From Victivallales bacterium (GTDB lineage: Bacteria; Verrucomicrobiota; Lentisphaeria; Oligosphaerales; Lenti-02): DNA of 45,498 nt. Each line of letters opens with the position of its first letter. The first letter of the stretch is position 1. The DNA lies in the NCBI GenBank assembly GCA_018648945.1, contig JABGQJ010000004.1, forward strand, positions 1-45,498, read 5' to 3'. A program made the translations under genes and the position numbers. Positions 34,843-43,800 of the stretch are shown here, piece by piece. Under the pieces are notes generated by a model. That model was given only the letters and a program-made list of their open reading frames with translations. It searched no databases and was not told the DNA's origin.

Positions 34843-35349
34843 TCATTCCTCCTCAGCAGGGGGCTTCGGGGTGCTGGCCAGGCTCTTCATCAGTTCGGGG
34901 TCGGCGAGGATCTTGCCGACCAGTTCCTCGGCGTCGGACTTGCCGTCCATGTACCCCAACAAGTTGGCCAGTTCGGTGCGGGCGGTCAGGAGTTTGTTCA
35001 GTGCCTCCACTTTGCTCGCCACGGCGGCGGGAGAGAAGTCCTCCAGGCTCTCAAAGGTGATGTCCACGCTCAGGTTCCCCTCGCCGGTGAGGGCGTTCGG
35101 AACCTGGAAGGCAACGCGTGGCTTCATGGACTTCATGCGATCGTCGAAGTTCTCCGAGTCGATGTCCTGGAACTCGCGTTCCTCAAGCCGCTCCAAGTCC
35201 TCCTTGGGTTTCCCCGAGAGATCGCTCATCACCCCCATGAGAAAGGGTAGGTTCATTGTCTTCTGCGCGCCATATAGCTCCACATCGTACTCGATCTGTA
35301 CTCGTGGCGCCCGGTTTCTACCTATGAACTTCTGTCCACTGTCGGCCAT
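34843..35349 (-). CDS. tssB: T6SS sheath small subunit TssB (ImpB/VipA)
   Basis: This is a 168-residue protein. It has GRNRAPRVQIEYDVEL at the N-terminus, LPFLMGVMSDLSG at 34-46, the REFQDIDSENFDDRM segment at 58-72 and LEDFSPAAVASKVEAL at 102-117. These match the TssB family end to end. It forms the contractile sheath with TssC. ATG 35349 is chosen because AGGAGAG lies upstream and the conserved N-terminus begins there; the longer frame adds 24 unlikely residues. A 95-base gap separates it from tssA. Confidence 0.95.
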   Translation of the reverse strand: MADSGQKFIGRNRAPRVQIEYDVELYGAQKTMNLPFLMGVMSDLSGKPKEDLERLEEREFQDIDSENFDDRMKSMKPRVAFQVPNALTGEGNLSVDITFESLEDFSPAAVASKVEALNKLLTARTELANLLGYMDGKSDAEELVGKILADPELMKSLASTPKPPAEEE

Positions 35350-35444
35350 CGGAGACTCTCCTTTTCTGTTATTTCGACGTCGCCACGAGAACCTGACGCT
35401 CAGTATTGTCGCCGTCGGCAACCCGAATCCAGGGCAGATGCGAA

Positions 35445-36542
35445 TCAGTCATCATCGTCGTCTTGGCTTGGGCGGCTGCCCACCACATTTTCAACCTGTC
35501 TCTCGGCATCGTCTGCAATCTCGGCCACGATGGCCCAGAAATCTGCGCCCACGAGCCCGCACGCCCGCTTCAGGATCAACGGCACGGGACTCGAAGGCTC
35601 GTTGTTCTCGTACCAGGCCACGATACGGCCGAGAAGTCGTATCACGTCCTCGCGAGACTGAATCTCGCCTGCGGGGCGGGGTACTGCAGTGGGCACCGCG
35701 CCCCCGCCCGCCACGGCGGGTCCATCGCTGCCTTCGTCAGTTCCCTCGAATTCGCCGGTCAGCAATCTCCCCACATACTTCGCCATGCCATCGATGCAGG
35801 CTGCAAAGGCCCGCAGCCCCGAGAGGTTGCCGTCCGATCCCAACTCGCCAGTAAGGAACGCGTCGAACTCGTTCAGTTCCCTGGCTGTCTCGGCCAGGAT
35901 TTCCTGAGTTGCCCGGAGATTCGTCTGGACCTCGGTCCCGGCCGGATCGCCCGAAGCCATCAAGTTCGCGAAAGCGGCCGCCAGCTCGGGGGAGTCCCCG
36001 GCCCTAGTGTCGGCCGGCCGGTTGGCTGCCAGAACATCACGCCATCGCAACGCGCCCAGGACCTTCGAATCGGCTAAGTGCGCCCCGAGCATGGCTTGCT
36101 GGAATTCCCCGACCACGCCCTCGTCTCCCATCGCATAGGCGCCCGGCGGAACCCAGAGTTCCGCGAGTATGGTCATCCGAGCATAGGCCGGGTCGTCGTC
36201 TTCGTCGTCGAGGGGGGGGTAGAGATCCCGCCAGTAGGCCCGGCAGAGGCCGAACATCAGGGCGATACCATCCCGCAGGCCTTCCAGCCCGTCGGTCACC
36301 AACATCGCGTTGGTCAGCCAATACGCCACCTGCAGATGCTTGGCCTCGCCAAGGATGCGGATGGCGCGCTCGCGCACCCCCGGCCAGTCCGGAGGCGTCC
36401 CCTCTTCGTCCCACTGGTTCCCCTCATTCCCCTCGGCCAGGGCCTCAAGTTCGAACCACAGAGCGTCTTCCTCCGGATCCAAACCACAAGGTGGCGACTT
36501 GGGAGCGGGAGCTAGCAACTTGTCGATGTCAGTTCGGGCCAT
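35445..36542 (-). CDS. tssA: T6SS assembly protein TssA (ImpA N-terminal domain)
   Basis: This is a 365-residue protein with an ImpA N-terminal domain. The diagnostic PPCGLDPEEDALWFELE, DWPGVRERAIRILGEAKHLQVAYWLTNA and GLCRAYWRDLYPPLDDE are within the first 120 residues. The C-terminal third has IQSREDVIRLLGRIVAWYENNEPSSPVPLIL, the short conserved motif of one TssA class, and ends in a run of five Asp. TssA primes and coordinates tube and sheath growth at the baseplate or the distal end. A promoter with a perfect -35 box lies 50-80 bases upstream. Confidence 0.92.
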   Translation of the reverse strand: MARTDIDKLLAPAPKSPPCGLDPEEDALWFELEALAEGNEGNQWDEEGTPPDWPGVRERAIRILGEAKHLQVAYWLTNAMLVTDGLEGLRDGIALMFGLCRAYWRDLYPPLDDEDDDPAYARMTILAELWVPPGAYAMGDEGVVGEFQQAMLGAHLADSKVLGALRWRDVLAANRPADTRAGDSPELAAAFANLMASGDPAGTEVQTNLRATQEILAETARELNEFDAFLTGELGSDGNLSGLRAFAACIDGMAKYVGRLLTGEFEGTDEGSDGPAVAGGGAVPTAVPRPAGEIQSREDVIRLLGRIVAWYENNEPSSPVPLILKRACGLVGADFWAIVAEIADDAERQVENVVGSRPSQDDDDD

Positions 36543-36592
36543 GGCGTGGAAACCTTCCTCGGGAGAGGTGTTTGGGGGGAGCCCTTACTCTA

Positions 36593-36621
36593 AGAATACG
36601 TGAAACCGGGTGAGATGTCAA
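36593..36621 (-). promoter_or_regulatory. Sigma-70 promoter of the tssA operon
   Basis: On the minus strand TTGACA (36621-36616, 6 of 6) is followed after exactly 17 bases by TATTCT (36598-36593, 4 of 6). The start point would be near 36586, giving a leader of about 44 bases. The -35 box overlaps the distal arm of the hairpin at 36618-36649. Confidence 0.55.
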
Positions 36622-36649
36622 CGCCCCGGCCGCAAGACAGGGGCGTTGA
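36618..36649 (-). terminator. Stem-loop after the unknown T6SS-linked gene, overlapping the tssA promoter
   Basis: A perfect ten-base stem, TCAACGCCCC pairing with GGGGCGTTGA, encloses a 12-base loop. It lies 11 bases past the stop codon of the gene at 36661-37692, and its distal arm contains four bases of the tssA -35 box. Confidence 0.65.
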
Positions 36650-36660
36650 GCACATAGATT

Positions 36661-37692
36661 CTACTCAACTGCTGCCTGCTCATCGCCCACCGGTTGGGCA
36701 ATTGTCCCAGATTCGATCAGGTCGATGAACACGTCCACTTCAAATACATCCTCGAGGCGTTTGCTGATCAGCAGGCGGTCTTCCAGGATGCGCTCCTTTG
36801 CGTACTGCGCCTCGCGTTCGTTAATCCCGATTTCGCCAATGACCCGGAAGAGCTCCTGAAGGGCCCGCAGGTCCGCCAGGGCTTCGCCATGGGTGACGGC
36901 ATCGCTCTCCACGAAGTCGCGCAGGGCCTTGCCGTCCTCGACCTCCTCGCCGCCTTTCTGCTTCTCGTAGTCGGCCACCGCCGCCTTGATGTGCTTGCTC
37001 ATCTGAACACCACCGCGGGCGTCCTTCGTGGTGAAACACTTCTCCCAGAGCCCGATCCCAGTGGTTGCTGGCTGGCGTTGGATGCGGGGGTCAGCGATCC
37101 TGTAGGTGCTCACATCGCGCTGATTCCAGTCGGAGAACGCACCAGCCCCCGGGGACTCCGCGTCGACACCGGCCATGTTGACTGCTCCCGCAATGTTGAT
37201 GCCACCGAGCCCAACCACATCAACGCCGGCGTCTTGGATCACGGTTCCATCGGCAAGAAGCAGATCCGCCGCCGGCCGACCGCAGAAGGCGATCTGAGCT
37301 CCTTGCAGCGTGATGGCCCCCATCGCGCTCAGATCCCCAACGGTGATTGTCCCGCCACCGGCATTGAACACCAGATCCCCCTGGTGCGTGGTGGGATCGC
37401 CTTGTATGGTCAGTTTGTCATTGGCCGCCATGGTGAAGTTGCCGCCATTCGTCACGAAGGAGACGCCCGCGAGATGGTTGCTGTAGATGGTCGCCGCATT
37501 TGGCACGGCGGCTTGGGACGTATTGAGGGAGATGTTGCCGTTCGTTCTGTACAGAATCCCCTCAAGCTGCACGTGGTTGCCGACGGCGACGAGCGCGCTG
37601 GGGATAAGTACGAGGGCCAGCAACTGCGTTGCCTTGCCGAGCCTGTTGTGGGGGCGGCGGCTGTTCCCGACTGTCTTCCGATCCTGGTCCAT
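36661..37692 (-). CDS. Unknown T6SS-linked protein: membrane/signal segment, beta-repeat region, helical tail
   Basis: This is a 343-residue protein of no family I recognise. Residues 1-20 are basic and 21-38 hydrophobic (ATQLLALVLIPSALVAVG), so it is anchored or exported. Residues about 40-190 are Gly/Asn/Val/Ile-rich with a repeated short-strand pattern (EGILYRTNGNISLNT, GGNFTMAANDKLTIQGD, NAGGGTITVGDL, GAITLQGAQIAF, GLGGINIAGAVNMAG). This is like the beta-solenoid stalks of filamentous haemagglutinins and autotransporters. Residues about 225-330 are charged and helical (HIKAAVADYEKQKGG, LADLRALQELFRVIGEIG, AKERILEDRLLISKRLEDVF). GGAG lies about eight bases before ATG 37692. It lies between the sheath-like fusion gene and tssA, all on one strand. 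A structural or effector role in the T6SS is only inferred from position. Confidence 0.6.
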   Translation of the reverse strand: MDQDRKTVGNSRRPHNRLGKATQLLALVLIPSALVAVGNHVQLEGILYRTNGNISLNTSQAAVPNAATIYSNHLAGVSFVTNGGNFTMAANDKLTIQGDPTTHQGDLVFNAGGGTITVGDLSAMGAITLQGAQIAFCGRPAADLLLADGTVIQDAGVDVVGLGGINIAGAVNMAGVDAESPGAGAFSDWNQRDVSTYRIADPRIQRQPATTGIGLWEKCFTTKDARGGVQMSKHIKAAVADYEKQKGGEEVEDGKALRDFVESDAVTHGEALADLRALQELFRVIGEIGINEREAQYAKERILEDRLLISKRLEDVFEVDVFIDLIESGTIAQPVGDEQAAVE

Positions 37693-37771
37693 TCCTGGAT
37701 CTCCGGCATATCCGTCGTGTTTGGCATCGGGATTGTAGTTGGCGCGTTTCGCGGGCCGGCGGATGGCGCGG

Positions 37772-39217
37772 CTAGACGCGGGAGTGCTGTTCGACGAGCA
37801 GGACTCTCACGGTTGGTTGATCCCGTCGCGAGAGGAGGGCGGTGAGGCCTTGGTCGAGCAAGACGTCGGCCGCGTCTCCGCCGAGCCAGAAGCCTCCGCT
37901 GGGAACCATGCGAGTGCCTTGCTCCCGAGGTGCCGTACAGAAGGGCAGGTTGTCGAGGTCCACGGCGCATGGCAGTGCCGGGGCGCGCTCCTGGCGGCCC
38001 CACTCCATGCCATAGGCCAGGGCTGCGGGCACCGCGCCGCAGGCCCACGGCAGATGGGAAACGTCCTCGGCGCAGCGGACTTCCTGGTAGTCGGAGCCGG
38101 GAACGGGGTCGGTCGTGGGGCCGTAGGGGGCGCGCAAGAGGAAACGGAACGGGACCGTCACCAGGCGGCCGGTACCGCAAGGCCTGCCGGCTTCCGGCAG
38201 CGGTGCCAGCAGACCGGCAAGGCGTTCGTTGAGTTCGCTCGTGCCTTCGAGATAGGTGGGGTTTGCCGTCGGCGCAAAGAGGGGTGGCTCCAGGCCGATG
38301 AAGGTGGTGGTGCCCAGGGCCCGGGTGCACGCGCAGAGCGAACGCAGGACGGGCGTCTCCGCCAAATCCAGGGAATCCAGGAAGACAAGCGCACCGAGTG
38401 GCTGCCCGCCGGGGATATCAGAGCGCAGCGCAGCCAGGCTCCGCAGCAGTTGCCCGCTGTCCCCGTCCGCCGTCCGCAGGTCGTCTGCCAGAGCGGACCG
38501 AGTGACGTCCAGCAGGCAGAAACGAACGGAGCAATCGTCCGTCCCCTCGATCCCGTCGAACAGGAGGTCCGCAGAGCGCCAGGTGCGCTCGAGATCGGCG
38601 AAGAGGGGGGCATGCAGGAGCGAGTCGAGGGCTTCGTTGCGGAGTCCCCGGACGACCTCCTGGGCCGTTTGGATGACTGCTGGCGAGTCGGGGACCACGT
38701 GATCCTTCACGAGCTGCTGCAGGAACGCGTCGACCGTTGGTGAGGAGGGTGCCTCGGGTTCGCTGGCCAGCGGTTCTGGTGTCTCACCCAGAAGCCGGGA
38801 AAGCAGGCTTCCCTTGCTCGGGTCGCTTTCGGCGGTCGGCGCGGCGGCTTCCGCCTCCCCCGAACTGCTCTCATAGCCGAGCTCAGCCAGGGCGGCGGTT
38901 GCGGTTGCGGGCGTGCGCAGTCGTGTTGCCACGTCAGCCAGTCGCTGGATCAGAGGACTGTGGCGCAGGAGACTTTCGGGATCGAGATCCTCGATCTCCT
39001 GCACGGGAAAGCTCGCTTCCTCGACCTGTGCTCTGGGTGCGATCTCCTCCAGAGCATCGTCGATGGTTGCGTCCGCCGCGAGTTCGTGCAGCGCAAAACC
39101 GTTCCCTGTGTGCGAGAAATCCCCAACGAGACAGATGGTGACGCACGAGGCTGCGTCATCTCCCGTCGTCTGGGGGGCGGAAACAGGCAGGCGCTGATTG
39201 AGGATGATCCCGGCCAT
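37772..39217 (-). CDS. TssB-TssC-like sheath fusion paralogue, C-terminally truncated
   Basis: This is a 481-residue protein. Residues 26-38 (VTICLVGDFSHTG) and 75-100 (IEDLDPESLL onwards) align with TssB 34-46 and 102-127. A Pro/Glu/Ala-rich linker (about 115-160) follows. Residues 165-481 then align with TssC: APLFADLERTWRSADLL (203-219) with the FTKLEGSWRGL region, LLDVTRSALADDL (235-247) with VLNVTKKELGKTF, VTVPFRFLLRAPYGP (353-367) with LTMPRFLSRLPYDP, AEDVS in both, and VRVLLVEQHSRV at the end with AVFIGSQSLQA. It lacks the equivalent of TssC 372-497. ATG 39217 is preferred over ATG 39229 because GGGGGAAG precedes it. It leads the T6SS locus. The sheath kinship is well supported; the role is unknown. 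Confidence 0.72.
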   Translation of the reverse strand: MAGIILNQRLPVSAPQTTGDDAASCVTICLVGDFSHTGNGFALHELAADATIDDALEEIAPRAQVEEASFPVQEIEDLDPESLLRHSPLIQRLADVATRLRTPATATAALAELGYESSSGEAEAAAPTAESDPSKGSLLSRLLGETPEPLASEPEAPSSPTVDAFLQQLVKDHVVPDSPAVIQTAQEVVRGLRNEALDSLLHAPLFADLERTWRSADLLFDGIEGTDDCSVRFCLLDVTRSALADDLRTADGDSGQLLRSLAALRSDIPGGQPLGALVFLDSLDLAETPVLRSLCACTRALGTTTFIGLEPPLFAPTANPTYLEGTSELNERLAGLLAPLPEAGRPCGTGRLVTVPFRFLLRAPYGPTTDPVPGSDYQEVRCAEDVSHLPWACGAVPAALAYGMEWGRQERAPALPCAVDLDNLPFCTAPREQGTRMVPSGGFWLGGDAADVLLDQGLTALLSRRDQPTVRVLLVEQHSRV

Positions 39218-39418
39218 GACTTCCCCCATGGCGAAAACCGATAGTAACCCACCGACGTGCCGGTAGGGAAAAGTGCCTCGCGAAGTGCCCTGCGGAGGGC
39301 GCGTCAGCCACAGAATCGAGCAGTCGGCAGCCTCGAAACTGGGGACGAGATCCGGTAGGGGACTGGAGGCGTGATACGCGAGGCGAATGGCGAAAGACAG
39401 ACCTTCCTTACTGATAGA

Positions 39419-39447
39419 ATGATATATCCGTATCTCAGTTGCCGCAA
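39419..39447 (-). promoter_or_regulatory. Sigma-70-like promoter of the T6SS lead gene
   Basis: On the minus strand TTGCGG (39447-39442, 3 of 6) is followed after 17 bases by TATCAT (39424-39419, 5 of 6) in an AT-rich patch. The leader to ATG 39217 would be about 195 bases. The rest of the 392-base gap 39218-39609 shows no gene: the lead-gene frame stays open upstream but has no ribosome-binding site or protein-like sequence there. Confidence 0.35.
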
Positions 39448-39609
39448 GTGTATATGGTACCTTTCTGGGTCGCCATTCCGACGACCTCCACACATAGCGC
39501 TAGTCTTGGCGTGCGTGCCCCATATGTGGTGTGCTCGCATTTTCCCCCCATTGCTGTTCCCAGCGTTCCGCGCCGCCGCTCTGCTCTCGCTTCCCCGGGG
39601 TTGCCAGGG

Positions 39610-40380
39610 CTACTCGAAGCGGAGGCGGAGCCACTCCTTGGCGTTGTGGAAGGACGGTCGGGTGAGGGGCGCGCAGGAACTGAGTTCGCAGCCCGTGGGT
39701 AGGTACAGGCTGTAATCGTAGCGACCGAGGTGGAAGAGCCACTCGTCGCCGGGCACGGGCGGGCGCCCCTTGCAGAAGGGCAGCGAAGCGAAGGGGATGG
39801 CCACTTCCATCACCCAGCCCTGGTCTTGGTCGCCGCCATCGTTCAGCGAGCCAAGGACGCGAATCCCCACCTGGAGGCCTTCGCAATTCCAGGCTTTCCA
39901 GCGTGGCCCCATGGGGAAGCCTTCGCGCTGGATGGCGGCGTCATAGACCGTGCCCAGGGCATTGATCTCGAAATTGCAGTATTGGTCGCTGTTCGGTCCC
40001 GGCTTGAGGAAGACTTCGAGCACATCCTCCTCGTAGGTGGCCGAATCGTGTTCGCGGTGATGGCTCCAGACGTCCAGGTCGCTGGCCTCGTAGCAGATGT
40101 AGAGGTTGGTGTTGTCCCAGAGCAGGCGGGCAACCGTGTGGCTCTGTGCGGGCGCGCCCGTTCCCGGCACGAGGAATCCATCGATGAGCGTGGCTCGCTG
40201 CCACGCGCGATCCACGACGCCGTCGATCTTCGGACGCGCGGTCGCCCGCCGACACCGTTGCATGGCAGCAGTTTCGATGCGCGGTGGGCGACTGCCCACG
40301 CAACCCGTGAGCGCCACGGCAGATCCAGAGAGAACGAGTCTTCCCAGCCACTGCCGCATGGTCCGTCGCTTTTCCTTCAT
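39610..40380 (-). CDS. CBM9-like lipoprotein
   Basis: This is a 256-residue protein with a lipoprotein signal: basic MKEKRRTMRQ, hydrophobic LVLSGSAVA and lipobox LTGC with Cys27 as the lipidated residue. The mature part is a CBM9-like beta-sandwich: RPKIDGVVDRAWQRA, VARLLWDNTNLYICYEASD, EEDVLEVFLKPG, YCNFEINALGTVYD, GWVMEVAIPFASLP and a C-terminal FHNAKEWLRLRF. It is likely held on the outer face of a membrane and binds or senses sugars. The start is ATG 40380 with AGGGGG upstream; ATG 40359 is an alternative. It is transcribed away from the TPR gene. Confidence 0.78.
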   Translation of the reverse strand: MKEKRRTMRQWLGRLVLSGSAVALTGCVGSRPPRIETAAMQRCRRATARPKIDGVVDRAWQRATLIDGFLVPGTGAPAQSHTVARLLWDNTNLYICYEASDLDVWSHHREHDSATYEEDVLEVFLKPGPNSDQYCNFEINALGTVYDAAIQREGFPMGPRWKAWNCEGLQVGIRVLGSLNDGGDQDQGWVMEVAIPFASLPFCKGRPPVPGDEWLFHLGRYDYSLYLPTGCELSSCAPLTRPSFHNAKEWLRLRFE

Positions 40381-40732
40381 GGGACACCCCCTTTGCATAT
40401 CGTCCAGGCATGCCCCAATCCTCTGGCGCTTTGGGGCCTGCGTTCACTGCAACCATAGTGCTATGCCGGGCGTCCCCCAAACTGGGATCAAGCCGATTTC
40501 CCGCAAGTCACCCGCCGCGATCGCCGCCGCGTGCAATCCCGATGCCTTGCCCCCAGCAGTGTGTCGGGACACGTCGGGCCAGTGTGGCATGCAACCCGCT
40601 GAGACCGCGTGCAATACCGGATTCTGGCGGCGTCTTCAGGGACAAGCCACGCGGGGATGGCCCATGGCCTGGCGCGCCGTTCCAGGATGGACTGCGGGTG
40701 GGCACCAAAGCCCGATCATCGGCCCCAACCAC
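40381..40732. other. Gene-free divergent spacer
   Basis: This lies between the start of the lipoprotein gene and the promoter of the TPR gene. The plus-strand frame of the TPR gene is open through it but reads as Pro/Arg/Ser-rich sequence without conserved features, so it is not taken as coding. No convincing promoter for the lipoprotein gene was found. Confidence 0.5.
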
Positions 40733-40761
40733 TCGACCAGCTCATGTTCCAGCCCTATATT
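40733..40761 (+). promoter_or_regulatory. Sigma-70-like promoter of the TPR gene
   Basis: TCGACC (40733-40738, 4 of 6) is followed after 17 bases by TATATT (40756-40761, 5 of 6). The expected start point is near 40768, about 40 bases before ATG 40809. Confidence 0.4.
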
Positions 40762-40808
40762 TCGCCTCCGCTGCCCGACCGGGAACGCGCCTCACCTGGA
40801 CACGCCGC

Positions 40809-43800
40809 ATGAGATTCCGTAAACGCTATGTCGTTGCCCTCCTTGGCACGGCTGTGCTTCTCTTCTGCGTCATCAAGTACGTGACGGAGTGGCGCCGGGA
40901 CTACGCGAGCCCGGCGCAGTCTCTCGACCGAGCCCGCGAGGCGCTTGCGAAGCAGGATGTGGAGGGCGCAGTTCACCTGTTGGGCGAAGCTGTGGAACGG
41001 GCCTGCCAAGACCCCGAAGAGCTTTCCTCCGTGATTTTCCAGGAGTTGGCCATTCTGGACGGCGCTCCCCCGCTGCCCCTGCCCGAAGCGGCCCAGCTCT
41101 ATCGCTACCGCATTCGCTTGCAGCGCCGCAACTGCGAGACGCAGACGTGGGAGAAGGTGCTGGTCAGGAGCATCAAGGCCCTTCGCTGGTCCGAGGCCGA
41201 AGCATCCGCCCATTTTCATATGCGGCACCCTGGCCGCGAACTGCTCGAAATGTGCGTGGCTCGCGGCGAGGTGTTGGGGACGTTCGCGGCCTGGCGGCAG
41301 GGGCGGCAAACTGGCCAGGAACTGAAGGACTCGGGCGCCGTTCCGGAGTGGGCCCATGTGCTGCGTGCCCTAGCCAACCTGAAGGCGCGCGAGATGGATG
41401 CCATGGGCCTGGCCCACATCCCTGCCGCCCCGATCATGGGTTGGCTGCGCAAGGCGCTCGCGAGTCGCCCCGAGGATGCCATGCTGCACCGCGCGCTGAC
41501 CATTGGTCTGGCCATTGCCAGGGAGGACGAGGTCCTTGCCGAGCATCCTTTGCCCCGGAAGAGCACGCTGCGGGAGGCCATTGCGCTCTCCGATGCCTTT
41601 GTGGAAGCGTACGCGGACAGTGTGCCAGGCCGAATCAACGCCATTGAGACGCGCGTGCGAGCTGCCGAGCTTGTCGCCATGGCCGCCAAGCCCAGCGCCC
41701 AGGAGTTGCTGGACCAGTTCGCGGCGACTTGTCCCGCGAAGGCCAACTGGCGGGAGGTCCTTCGTGCGTCCCGGCTTCAGGTCCGCGCCCTTCGCTTCCA
41801 CGATCCCGGGGCTCCGGAGTACGCGCAAGGCATCGCGAACGTGCGCCGTTTGACCGGCGCCCTGCTGGAACGGGTGCCGGGCGCACCGGACGCTCTCGTT
41901 GTCCTGGGCAGGATGTACCGCCAGATTCGCCAGGACGAGACCGCCCGGGACTACTTCCGCCAGGCTGCGGAGTCCACCGTGCTATGCTCCCCCTCCGTGC
42001 GCACGTTGACCTGGGACCTGGCCGCCGGATTGGCCGGGCTCGCGCTAGTTGATATGGATCTCCAGGAACTGGAGTCGGCGGGCGCGGCATCGCCGACTGC
42101 TCTGAACGCACTCGGCGCGCGTGTTGACCTGATCGCAGCTCGCCTTGGGGACGAGGTGGGTGAGACCCTCCTCGCCCGTGGGCGTCTGGCGCTTCTGGCC
42201 GGCCGCGATCGGGAAGCGATCGTGCGGCTCGAGGCCGCTTGCCGACACGTGGGTCGGGCTCGTCCTGTCGCTTTCCTTCTTTCCGGTATGGCCCTGGCCA
42301 AGGCGGGCGAAACCGGCGTTGCTGCCACGCGGTTGGAGCAACTGGTGCATCTGGAGCGAGTTCCCCCTGCGTTCCGCCTGCGGGCCGACCGGGAACTGGC
42401 CAGGTTGGCGCTATGCAATTCCCCTCCCGACCAGGCCGCCTTGCGGATCTCGGAACTGACGGCTCACCACCCCGGCGACCGGCAACTGCGGCTGACCCGA
42501 GCCCGGGCTCTGCTGCATTCGTCCCTTCAGCGCAGCGTGGATCACAATGTGCGGTCGCTCCGCCTGGCTGCTCTGCTGGATGTGCTTCAGGATCTGGTGT
42601 CCAGGCGAGACGAGGGTGCGATCTTGCTCGCTGCCCAGTCCGAGGCCCTCCTCGGCGCTGGTCCGGAATCCCTGCGCGTCCTCGAGAAGTTCTGCCGCGA
42701 ACACCCGCAGAGTGTCGAGGGGATCCTGGCCTGGTGTCGGGCTCTGCGACTGCGTGGCGAGGCGACTGGCGAGGAAAACGCTGTTCGGGCCTTGGTGCTT
42801 CCCCACGCTCCACCCGCTGTCGCTGCTCTCCTGGAACAGGCTCTGCTGAGGAAGAGCGAGGTCAGGGGAATGCTCTATCCACTCATCCGACTGGCCTTCG
42901 TTCGCGCCCCCGTTGAGCAGCAGCTTGGGCTGTTCTGGGTGCACTGGGGGTTGGGCGACGAGAAGGCCTGCGCCGCCGCTCTTGCCGCCGTGTCCAGCCA
43001 GGCTCCCGGCACTACAGCTTCCGTTGCTGCTCGGTTGGCCTTCCTACTTGACTCGGGCAAGGCCCAGGAGGCCCGGGCTCTCCTCGACTCGCCCCCGGTT
43101 CAGGTCATGCCAGCCTGGCAGCGTGATCTGTGGCAGGGCAAGCTTCTCCTGGCGGTCCGTGAACTGACGGCCGCGGACAAGCTCCTCGGCGGGCTCCTGA
43201 AGCGGCATCCGCAGTTGTCCGAGGCGTGGGCCTTGCATGGTCTGGTGGCGCTCCGTGGCGAGCAGATCGGAGCGGCCACGCGCCGTTTCCAGCATGCTCT
43301 CGAGATCAACCCAAGACAACCGCTTGCGTTGGAGGGACTCGCCGACATCTGCTTCGCGGGGAACGAAGCCGTGCAGGCGTTGGGATACGTGCGGAGACTC
43401 GTGCGTGTCGTTTCCCCGAGCCATCCCCGCCTGGAGGCCACGTTCATGGCCCAGCTCACGCGGTTTGGCACGATCGGTGGCGCCGTCGCAATCCGAGAAC
43501 GCCTTCAGCAGCAAGCACCATGGGACTGGGGCAACCGCCGGGAGCTTGCCCTGCTGTACCTCAGGTCACACCGGGTCGGGCCCGCAGTGGATATTCTGGA
43601 ACAGCTGGCAGCCGAGATCCCCGGTGATCTCGGTACCTCTCTCCTCCTGGCCCGGGCTCTGGCAGGGCAGGGCCGCCATGCCGAAGCCCGGGAGATCCTG
43701 ATCCAGGCCAGTACCGACACCGTGGCGGTCGGTGCCGACCCAAGCTGCCTGAAAGCGGCCGAGTTCCTTGCCGAGCTGGGGGCTGCCGACGAGGCGCTCC

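Noticed and set aside
36694..37845. 383-codon plus-strand frame opposite the unknown T6SS-linked gene
   Set aside because: The minus-strand frame has a signal/anchor segment, a ribosome-binding site and a regular strand pattern; the plus-strand translation has none and crosses into the end of the sheath fusion gene.
39218..39493. Upstream extension of the sheath fusion gene by up to 92 codons
   Set aside because: The extension has no ribosome-binding site, covers the likely promoter and adds sequence not seen in TssB-like N-termini.
40410..40808. Upstream extension of the TPR gene by 133 codons
   Set aside because: The extra sequence is Pro/Arg/Ser-rich, would bury the membrane anchor, and overlaps a good promoter match.
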